A stretch of 64,000 nucleotides of DNA from Actinoplanes sp. TBRC 11911 (GTDB lineage Bacteria; Actinomycetota; Actinomycetes; Mycobacteriales; Micromonosporaceae): the NCBI RefSeq assembly GCF_012933445.1, contig NZ_JABBNC010000012.1, forward strand, positions 124,001 to 188,000. The letters run 5' to 3'. A model generated the notes under the pieces. That model saw only the letters and a program-made list of their open reading frames with translations, was not told where the DNA came from and did no database searches. Shown one piece after another: positions 58,106-64,000 of this stretch. Position 1 is the first letter of the stretch. Each line of letters begins with the position of its first letter. The translations under genes were made by a program, and so were the position numbers.

Positions 58106-59368
58106 GTGCAAGCCGACAACTCCGACCTGGTCACGGTGGTCGGCATCGGCGCCGGCGGATGGGCCGATCTTGCCGACGCGCCGCGCGAGGCGCTACGGAA
58201 CGCCGGAGTGATCTTCGGAAGCGAGCGCCAGCTCGAGCTGCTCCCGGCCGAGGTGGAGGGCGAGCGGGTGCCGTGGCCGTCTCCGCTGCTGCCGGCGCTG
58301 CCGGGGCTGCTCCAGCGCCCCGGGCCACTCCAACAGCCAGGGCCAGTCCAACAGCCAGGGCCAGTGCCGGAGAAGGCTGGCGGGCGATGTGTGCTGGCCA
58401 GCGGTGACCCGATGTTCCACGGGATCGGGGCGACGCTGGTGCGGTTGCTCGGGGCCGAGAACGTGCGTGTGCTGCCGCATCCGTCGTCGGCCTCGCTGGC
58501 TGCGGCGCGGCTTGGGTGGTCGCTTGCTGCGGTCGACGTGTTCAGCCTGGTTACCGGGGAGGTCGCGGGGCTGCGGCGGCTGCTCAACCCGGGACGGCGG
58601 ATCCTCGTGCTGTCGCGCGGCGCGGACACCCCGGCCGCGGTGGCCACCGAACTCACGGCGGCCGGCTACGGCGCGGCCCGGATGACCGTGCTTTCCCAGC
58701 TCGGCGGGCCGGGCGAGCTGGTCACGAGCGGTATCGCCGGAGACTGGGCGGAGCCGGCCGGTGATCCGCTCAACGTGATCGGGGTCGACTGCGGGGACGG
58801 GCCGGCCACGTCGGTCGTGCCGGGGCTGCCCGACGAGGCGTACGGGACGGATGGGCAGCTCACCAAGCGTGAGGTTCGGGCGGTGACGCTGGCCGCCCTG
58901 GGGCCGGTGCCGGGGGCGCTGCTGTGGGACGTCGGCGGCGGGTCGGGCAGCATCGGGATCGAGTGGATGCGGGCCCATCCGGCGTGCCGGGCGATCGCGA
59001 TCGAACCGAACGAAGGCCGGGCCGCCACGATCCGGGCCAATGCCGACAAGCTGGGCGTTCCGGGGCTGCGGGTGGTTGAGGGGCGGGCCCCGGAGGCGCT
59101 GGCGGGGCTGCCTACGCCGGACACCATCTTCATCGGTGGCGGGGTGACTCGCGACGGTGTGCTGGAAACCTGCCTGGCCGCGCTGCGGGACGGCGGGCGC
59201 CTGGTGGCCAACGCCGTCACGGTGGAGTCCGAGGCGGTGCTCGCGGAGGCTTACCGGAAATTCGGCGGCGAGCTGACCCGGCTCACGGTCAGCCGCGGCT
59301 CGCCGGTGGGCGGCTTCACTGGTTGGCGAACGATGATGCCGGTAACCATCTGGTCGGTGACCCGGTGA
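58106..59368 (+). CDS. cobL: precorrin-6Y C5,15-methyltransferase (decarboxylating) CobL
   Basis: A two-domain (CbiE + CbiT) SAM enzyme that methylates precorrin-6Y at C-5 and C-15 and removes a carboxyl group, giving precorrin-8X. The N domain (about 1-205) has VVGIGAGGWADL and LASGDPMFHGIGATL. The C domain (about 230-420) has LWDVGGGSGSIGIEWM and AIAIEPNEGRAATI. 420 residues is normal. Three hexapeptides QRPGPL-QQPGPV-QQPGPV are inserted between the PALPGLL and GGRCVLASGD segments. The start is GTG, leaderless. cobM follows after a 448-base gap that contains a dispersed repeat. Confidence 0.94.
   Translation: MQADNSDLVTVVGIGAGGWADLADAPREALRNAGVIFGSERQLELLPAEVEGERVPWPSPLLPALPGLLQRPGPLQQPGPVQQPGPVPEKAGGRCVLASGDPMFHGIGATLVRLLGAENVRVLPHPSSASLAAARLGWSLAAVDVFSLVTGEVAGLRRLLNPGRRILVLSRGADTPAAVATELTAAGYGAARMTVLSQLGGPGELVTSGIAGDWAEPAGDPLNVIGVDCGDGPATSVVPGLPDEAYGTDGQLTKREVRAVTLAALGPVPGALLWDVGGGSGSIGIEWMRAHPACRAIAIEPNEGRAATIRANADKLGVPGLRVVEGRAPEALAGLPTPDTIFIGGGVTRDGVLETCLAALRDGGRLVANAVTVESEAVLAEAYRKFGGELTRLTVSRGSPVGGFTGWRTMMPVTIWSVTR
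58313..58366 (+). repeat. 18-bp tandem repeat, 3 copies, in cobL
   Basis: Units at 58313, 58331 and 58349 (CAACAGCCAGGGCCAGTC type, first copy degenerate), each encoding a hexapeptide Q-Q/R-P-G-P-V/L. Confidence 0.9.
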
Positions 59369-59439
59369 CCGCGACGCTATCTGGGCACGCCCACTCTCGT
59401 GGCGCGGATGGCATCTTGAAATCTGGGACGAATCGATCG

Positions 59440-59657
59440 CATCGTGGGATCGTTCCCAACCTTGGAGAGTTGCGCCCACATATGGACCCTAAGTCTCCAA
59501 GGTCTCGTTCGGGGCGGCGAAGCTCGACGGACGAAAGCCGCATGCCGGGAGGAATTTCCGTCCATAGTGGAGATCGATCTCACATCGCGGACTCGGATTC
59601 ACGATGTGGACGCCGGTCCCAGCCAGTGGGCAGCCGTCCCAGCTTGTGGATGCGCCG
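59440..59657 (+). repeat. dispersed intergenic repeat with long hairpin, copy 2
   Basis: 218 bases colinear with 51659-51877. The hairpin arms here are ACCTTGGAGAGTT (59459-59471) and AAGTCTCCAAGGT (59491-59503), paired except at one position. It fills about half of the cobL-cobM gap (59369-59816). The rest, 59658-59816, holds no gene that I recognise. Confidence 0.85.
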
Positions 59658-59816
59658 ATGGAGCCGCGAAGGGGGACGGGCGCGAAACAGCGCACACACG
59701 CGGGGAGCGGCGGACGCACGCGAGCGGAGCGCAGACAGAACCCGCCAACACGCCCGCAACGCGGCCACGAGCGGGCGCGGCGGGCGGCGCCCTGGGATCG
59801 GACGGAGATACACGGC

Positions 59817-60596
59817 GTGACTGTCTACTTTATCGGGGCCGGGCCGGGGGCCGCTGACCTGATCACCGTGCGCGGGCAGCGGTTGCTCTCGGAGGCGCGC
59901 GTCTGCCTCTACGCCGGCAGCCTGGTGCCCGCCGAGATGCTCGCGGTCTGCCCGCCCGGCTGCCGGCTTGTCGACACCGCGAACATGGACCTCGACGCGA
60001 TCATCGGCGAGATGGTCGCTGCCCACGCGAACGGCCACGATGTCGCCCGGCTGCACTCGGGTGACCCCTCCGTGTTCAGCGCGGTCGCCGAGCAGATCCG
60101 CCGGCTCGACGCCGCGGAAATCCCGTACGCGATCGTGCCCGGCGTGCCGGCGTTCGCCGCCGCGGCCGCCTCGCTCGGGCGGGAATTCACCGTGCCCGAG
60201 GTGGCGCAGACCGTGATCCTCACGCGTACCGCCGAGCGCGCGACGGCGATGCCCGCCGGTGAGGACCTCGCCACGCTCGGCGCCAGCCGGTCCACGATGG
60301 TGCTGCACCTGGCCGTGCAGCGGATCGACGCCGTGGTGGCGGAGCTGGTCGGGAACTACGGCTCGGACTGCCCGGTCGCGGTGGTGGCGCGGGCGAGCCG
60401 CGCGGACGAGCTGATCGTGCGCGGCACGCTGGACGACATCGCGGGCAGGGTGCGCGCGGCGGGGATCAAGCGGACCGCGGTGATCGTGGTGGGTGCGGCG
60501 TTGACGGCGGCGCAGTTCCCGGACAGCCATCTCTACTCGGTGAGCCGATCCCGAGAAACTCCTCCTCCCGGTCGGCGGCCATGGCGACCGTCCTGA
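59817..60596 (+). CDS. cobM: precorrin-4 C11-methyltransferase CobM
   Basis: Methylates precorrin-4 at C-11 with SAM to give precorrin-5. The 259-residue protein has YFIGAGPGAADLITVRG (SAM site), the LYAGSLVP segment typical of CobM/CbiF, ARLHSGDPSVFSAVAEQIR and VPGVPAFAAAAASLG. The GTG at 59817 gives the family start, with GGAG 9 bases upstream; earlier in-frame codons lead into repeat sequence. The last 16 bases overlap cobK. Confidence 0.95.
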   Translation: MTVYFIGAGPGAADLITVRGQRLLSEARVCLYAGSLVPAEMLAVCPPGCRLVDTANMDLDAIIGEMVAAHANGHDVARLHSGDPSVFSAVAEQIRRLDAAEIPYAIVPGVPAFAAAAASLGREFTVPEVAQTVILTRTAERATAMPAGEDLATLGASRSTMVLHLAVQRIDAVVAELVGNYGSDCPVAVVARASRADELIVRGTLDDIAGRVRAAGIKRTAVIVVGAALTAAQFPDSHLYSVSRSRETPPPGRRPWRPS

Positions 60597-61321
60597 TCCT
60601 CGGCGGCACGCGGGACGCCCGCGAGCTTGCCGGATCGTTGCCGGGCCACACCGTGATCAGCTCGCTGGCCGGCCGCACCACCTCGCCGCTGCTGCCGCCG
60701 GGTGAGGTGCGCGTCGGTGGTTTCGGTGGTGCCGAGGGTCTCGCTTCCTTCTTGCGTACGCGACGGGTCGACGTCCTGGTCGACGCCACTCATCCGTTCG
60801 CGGCCCGGATCAGCGCCAACGCCGCCGTGGCAGCGCAGGTCACCGGGGTGCCGCTGCTCGTGCTGCAACGGCCCGGGTGGGTTCCGGGGCCGGGTGACGA
60901 CTGGCGTCGCGTACGGGATCTGTCGCAAGCCGCCGCCGAACTGCCCGGGCTGGGCGAACGGGTTTTCCTGACCACCGGGCGCCAGGAGATGGCGGCTTTC
61001 GCGGCGGTAAAAGAATGCTGGTTCCTGGCCCGCTCGATCGAGCCGCCGGAACCACCGATGCCGCAACGACTGGCGGTCATCAGAGACCGCGGACCGTTTA
61101 CTTTGGACGGTGAGCGAAACATCCTGAAAGACCACCGCATCGACGTGCTGGTGACCAAGGACAGCGGCGGGCCGGCGCCGAAGCTGTCGGCGGCCCGGGA
61201 GCGCGGCATCCCGGTCCTTGTGGTGGACCGTCCGAGCGCGCCCCCGGGGACCGAGACGGCGGCCACCGTACCGGAGGCCGCCGCGACCATCGCTAGCTGG
61301 ACTTCTTCACCAGGTCGATGA
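60581..61321 (+). CDS. cobK: precorrin-6A reductase CobK
   Basis: Reduces precorrin-6A to precorrin-6Y with NADPH. The 246-residue protein has ILGGTRDARELAG (dinucleotide loop), VDATHPFAARISANA (family signature), VFLTTGRQEM and VLVTKDSGGPAPKLSAARERGIPV. It overlaps cobM by 16 bases and ends overlapping the convergent isochorismatase-family gene by 29. Confidence 0.94.
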   Translation: MATVLILGGTRDARELAGSLPGHTVISSLAGRTTSPLLPPGEVRVGGFGGAEGLASFLRTRRVDVLVDATHPFAARISANAAVAAQVTGVPLLVLQRPGWVPGPGDDWRRVRDLSQAAAELPGLGERVFLTTGRQEMAAFAAVKECWFLARSIEPPEPPMPQRLAVIRDRGPFTLDGERNILKDHRIDVLVTKDSGGPAPKLSAARERGIPVLVVDRPSAPPGTETAATVPEAAATIASWTSSPGR

Positions 61322-61871
61322 TGTCGGCGGTGGTGCCGACCTCGCCCAGCCGCGGGAAGATCTTCTCGATGCTGTTCTGGTGGGTCTCCTCGTTGAGGTC
61401 GCTCACCGCGTCGACCGCGACGGTGACGTTATAGCCGTGCTCGTGCGCCGAACGGGCCGTCGACTCGACGCCGATCGCGGTGGCGATGCCGGTCAGCACG
61501 ATCTGGGTGACGCCGCGCCGACGCAGGTGCAGGTCGAGGTCGGTGCCGTAGAAGGCGCCCCAGTTCCGCTTGGTGACGATGATGTCGCCGGGGCCGCGGA
61601 CCTCGTCGACGATCACGTCCCAGCCGTCCGGCCGGGTCATCCGCTGCGCGCCGCCCTCGATGCGGCCGGGCGCCCAGTCCGAGCCGTCCGGCGCCGTGGA
61701 GACGTGCACGAGGACGACCGGCAGGCCACGTTCGCGGAAGGCGGCGGCCAGCTCGGCGGTGCGGGCGACGACGTCGGCGGCGGGGTAGGGCACGGTGGGC
61801 GCGCCGACGATGCCGGCCTGGAGGTCGATGACGATCAGGGCGGTCTTGGGGTCGATCGTGGTGACGGTCAT
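61293..61871 (-). CDS. isochorismatase-family hydrolase
   Basis: A 192-residue alpha/beta hydrolase of the isochorismatase superfamily. The Asp of ALIVIDLQAG and Lys of VTKRNWGAFYG are present. At the position of the catalytic Cys the sequence reads TGIATAIGVESTARSA, that is Gly in place of Cys. Loss of the Cys is known in true isochorismatases (EntB, PhzD), while amidases of the family need it. The ATG overlaps the MFS stop by 4 bases; third gene of a MarR-MFS-hydrolase operon. Confidence 0.87.
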   Translation of the reverse strand: MTVTTIDPKTALIVIDLQAGIVGAPTVPYPAADVVARTAELAAAFRERGLPVVLVHVSTAPDGSDWAPGRIEGGAQRMTRPDGWDVIVDEVRGPGDIIVTKRNWGAFYGTDLDLHLRRRGVTQIVLTGIATAIGVESTARSAHEHGYNVTVAVDAVSDLNEETHQNSIEKIFPRLGEVGTTADIIDLVKKSS

Positions 61872-63268
61872 GCGGTGGAACCTTCCGGGGTTGTTGTCTT
61901 CTTGCCGACCTTGCCGAGGGACCGGTCGGCCACGATCACCACGAGCGATATCGCGGCGACCACGATCAGGAAGTAGGCGAGGCTGTGCAGCCCGGCCGTG
62001 GTGGCACCATGCTTGAACGTGATGCCGGTGGCGGCGGACGAGACCATCGCGCCGAGGTAGACGAACGTGCGCAGCAGCCCGGCCGAGGCACCCATCCGGT
62101 CGGGGTGCGCCTGGTAGTACACGGCGTTCTGGTTGGCCAGGTTGTTCAGGCCCTGCGGCAGGCCCAGGATCAGCGCGACGCCGACCAGCAGCCAGATCCC
62201 GCTGCCGGCGTCGAGCACCAGCAGCAGACCGCAGACGACGATCTGGCTGATCGCGCCGACCATCAGCTTCGCCTTGAACTCCTTGCGCTTGCCGGTCAAC
62301 GTGGACACGCCGATCGCGACCGCGGACATCGGCAGCTGCACCAGTCCCGCGTTGACCGCGGAGAAACCGTGCCCTTCCTCCAGCCACTGCGTGTAGCCGT
62401 AGAGGAAGGCGTACGCGATGGTCTGCGCCAGCAGCGTACGGACGTACGTGATGATCAGTGGCACGTTGCCGCCGAAGACGCGCAGGTCCAGGAACGGGTC
62501 CTCGGCTCGCCGCTCGCGCAGCACGAACCCGGCGCCGAGCAGGACCATCAGGGCGAGCAGCCACAGGTCGCGCAGCGTCGGGGTCATCAGGTAGAGCATC
62601 AGCGAGGTGAGCATGGCCGCGAACAGCCCGATGCCGAGAACGTCGATCGGCTTGCGCTCGCGAGACTCGGTGGCGATGCGCGGCAGCCGCCGGAAGGCCA
62701 GCCAGAGGCAGGCGATCGCGATCGGGATGTTCGCCGCGAAGATCGACCGCCAGCCGCCCAGCGCGATCAGCAGGCCGCCGATGGTGGGGCCGACGACGAC
62801 CACGGTCTGCGCGGCGACGGCCAGGGCGGTGAGCACCCCTTGTGGGCTGTCCACGCCGGTGCGTTTGGCCTCGCTGCGGATCAGATACATGGCCGAGGGG
62901 TAGCCGGCGCAGGTGCCTAAGCCGAGCAGCACCCGGGAGGCGATCAGGACGCCCAGGTCGGGTGCCAGCCAGCCCATCACCCCGGCGACGCCGACCAGCA
63001 CGCTGGCCACCAGGTACAGCGGTCGGGGGCCGTACCGGTCGACGAGCCGCCCGACGACCGGCTGGCCGGTCGCGGTGGCCAGGTAGAGCGCGGAGACCAG
63101 CCAGGCGGTCTGGGCCGGTAACGCGTGGAAGGTGACGCCGATCGGGACCAGCGCCACGGAGATCATCGACGAGTTGATCGGGTTCAGGATCGACCCGAGG
63201 ATCATCGGCGATATCAGCTTGCGATTAAAATTCCCATTTTTTACGGATATGGGGGCGGTTTGTGTCAT
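61868..63268 (-). CDS. MFS transporter (drug/metabolite exporter type)
   Basis: A 466-residue major facilitator protein with 12-14 helices. Between helices 2 and 3 it has GRLVDRYGPRPLYLVAS, and motif C-like GPTIGGLLIALGGWRSIF follows later, which marks H+-coupled antiporters. The ATG overlaps the MarR stop (ATGA) and the stop overlaps the hydrolase start, so the three genes are coupled. Likely exports a toxic compound that the MarR protein senses. Confidence 0.9.
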   Translation of the reverse strand: MTQTAPISVKNGNFNRKLISPMILGSILNPINSSMISVALVPIGVTFHALPAQTAWLVSALYLATATGQPVVGRLVDRYGPRPLYLVASVLVGVAGVMGWLAPDLGVLIASRVLLGLGTCAGYPSAMYLIRSEAKRTGVDSPQGVLTALAVAAQTVVVVGPTIGGLLIALGGWRSIFAANIPIAIACLWLAFRRLPRIATESRERKPIDVLGIGLFAAMLTSLMLYLMTPTLRDLWLLALMVLLGAGFVLRERRAEDPFLDLRVFGGNVPLIITYVRTLLAQTIAYAFLYGYTQWLEEGHGFSAVNAGLVQLPMSAVAIGVSTLTGKRKEFKAKLMVGAISQIVVCGLLLVLDAGSGIWLLVGVALILGLPQGLNNLANQNAVYYQAHPDRMGASAGLLRTFVYLGAMVSSAATGITFKHGATTAGLHSLAYFLIVVAAISLVVIVADRSLGKVGKKTTTPEGSTA

Positions 63269-63702
63269 TTCTCGACCAGTTTGTCGAGCAGCAGCAACGC
63301 CTCCAGGACGGTCTGCCGCTGCTCTTCGGTGAAATCGTCGGCGAACGCGCGCGAAAGCCACTCCTCCCGGGCTCGACGCGAGCCGGCGATGGCTTCGCGG
63401 CCGGCCTCGGTGAGCGAGATGACCTGGCGCCGGCCGTCCTCGGGGTCGGGGGCGCGCTCGATCAGCCCGTGCTCCTGGATCGCGGCGAGGGTCGCGGCCA
63501 TCGACTGCGGCCGCATGCGCTCGGCGGCGGCCAGGTCACTCATCGAGGCCGGGCCGTTCTTCTCCAGGCGGCTGAGCACCGCGGTCTGGGTGGGGGTCAG
63601 ATCACCGAAGCCGGCCACCTCGCGCAGCCGCCGGCGCAGGCGGCTGACCACCACCCGCACCTCGCGTGCCGCCTGAAGGGCCGACTCCGGAACGTCCGTC
63701 AC
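63265..63702 (-). CDS. MarR-family transcriptional regulator
   Basis: A 145-residue regulator with the winged helix-turn-helix ASMSDLAAAERMRPQSMAATLAAI and the wing RAPDPEDGRRQVISLTEAG. The GTG at 63702 is preceded by TACGCT and 6 bases, a leaderless start. The dyad TCAGTT-AA-AACTGA lies at 63721-63734 in the promoter and is a fitting autoregulatory operator for the MarR-MFS-hydrolase operon. Confidence 0.92.
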   Translation of the reverse strand: MTDVPESALQAAREVRVVVSRLRRRLREVAGFGDLTPTQTAVLSRLEKNGPASMSDLAAAERMRPQSMAATLAAIQEHGLIERAPDPEDGRRQVISLTEAGREAIAGSRRAREEWLSRAFADDFTEEQRQTVLEALLLLDKLVEK

Positions 63703-63720
63703 GGGTCAAGCGTAAACTCT

Positions 63721-63734
63721 TCAGTTAAAACTGA
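63721..63734. promoter_or_regulatory. MarR operator candidate
   Basis: TCAGTT-AA-AACTGA, perfect 6-bp arms with a 2-base centre, between the -35 and -10 regions of the MarR gene (minus strand). Confidence 0.6.
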
Positions 63735-63755
63735 CCAGTCTTGCCTGAAGAACCG

Positions 63756-64000
63756 TTACTGGCCCAGCAGCCACCGGTGCGGTGCCGCGAGCTGACGGGC
63801 CGCCGCCGGACCCCACGAGCCCGGCTTGTACGTGTGCGGCTTCGGCCGGTTGTCCAGCAGCGGCTCGATCGTCCGCCAGGTGGCGGCCAGGCCGTCCGGG
63901 CGGGTGAACAGCGCCCGGTTGCCGATCAGCACGTCGTGGATCAGCCGGGAGTACGCGGGCAGCGGGTCCGCGTCGGGCAGCCGGTCGAGCGGGAGCACGA
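63756..64000 (-). CDS. zwf: glucose-6-phosphate dehydrogenase, C-terminal end
   Basis: The last 81 codons of a minus-strand gene that continues past the window. AYSRLIHDVLIGNRALFTRPDGLAATWRTIEPLLD and YKPGSWGPAAA are the conserved C-terminal segments of Zwf, which oxidises glucose 6-phosphate to 6-phosphogluconolactone with NADP. The MarR operon follows 53 bases after its stop on the same strand, but has its own promoter. Confidence 0.9.
   Translation of the reverse strand, partial: VLPLDRLPDADPLPAYSRLIHDVLIGNRALFTRPDGLAATWRTIEPLLDNRPKPHTYKPGSWGPAAARQLAAPHRWLLGQ

Noticed and set aside
61293..61871. Inactivated isochorismatase-family enzyme because the Cys is missing
   Set aside because: Active isochorismatases of the EntB/PhzD type also lack the Cys, so the replacement alone is not evidence of loss of function.

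Overview
The window is high-GC DNA (roughly 70 percent by eye) from an actinomycete. It carries F420-type flavin oxidoreductases, an XRE/DUF5753 plus DUF397 regulator pair, an LAxTG sortase substrate, an actinobacterial GPP34 protein, many genes with a TANNNT box 6-7 bases before the start codon, and a tRNA-Gly/Cys/Val cluster. Together these suggest Actinomycetota, most likely Micromonosporaceae (Actinoplanes-like). The family-level placement is inference from gene content.

Layout. 1-2994: end of a cobalamin operon (cobG partial, cobH, cobIJ). 3091-4728: secreted glycosidase. 4715-12571: glycan assembly locus on the minus strand (L-type lectin, GT2, GT4, GT-C-like membrane protein, small membrane protein, flippase, GT4); its six biosynthetic genes all overlap end to start. 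12750-20539: glycerophosphodiesterase, an LAxTG wall-anchored protein behind a structured leader, a siderophore-interacting protein with an iron-box-like site, an MFS exporter, a hydrolase, a methyltransferase and a PL7 alginate lyase. 20526-25240: LLM oxidoreductase, multicopper oxidase with a membrane partner, and a divergent two-component system. 25488-28104: CAP-domain protein, atypical LuxR regulator, Eis-like acetyltransferase. 28279-28596: three tRNAs and a terminator. 28838-35553: HerA-like ATPase, DUF1059 and EAL proteins, YggT, acetyltransferase-like proteins and an amino-acid permease. 35616-37551: GPP34 protein divergent from an XRE/DUF397 pair. 37721-41612: three type IV pilin-like minor pseudopilin genes, two of them fused to putative binding domains. 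41760-51527: a MurNAc/GlcNAc salvage cluster (GNAT, MurQ, RpiR regulator, BadF-type sugar kinase, NamZ, AmiE-like hydrolase, NgcEFG-like ABC transporter). 52154-57943: quinone oxidoreductase, TetR and F420-type reductase, and a flavinylated electron-transfer operon (ferric-reductase-like protein, FMN-binding protein, ApbE). 58106-61321: the rest of the cobalamin genes (cobL, cobM, cobK). 61293-63702: MarR, MFS and isochorismatase-family operon. 63756-64000: end of glucose-6-phosphate dehydrogenase.

Themes. The cob genes at the two ends encode complementary steps of aerobic corrin-ring synthesis but are separated by about 55 kb. The 41.8-51.5 kb block reads as a complete route: NamZ and AmiE-like enzymes free muropeptide sugars outside, an ABC transporter imports them, a kinase phosphorylates them, and MurQ removes lactate. 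A near-identical promoter/operator element stands before both the murR-murQ operon and the amiE-ngcEFG operon. Other non-coding signals are a 219-base dispersed repeat with a long hairpin (51659 and 59440), several perfect dyads, and in-frame minisatellites inside three enzyme genes.
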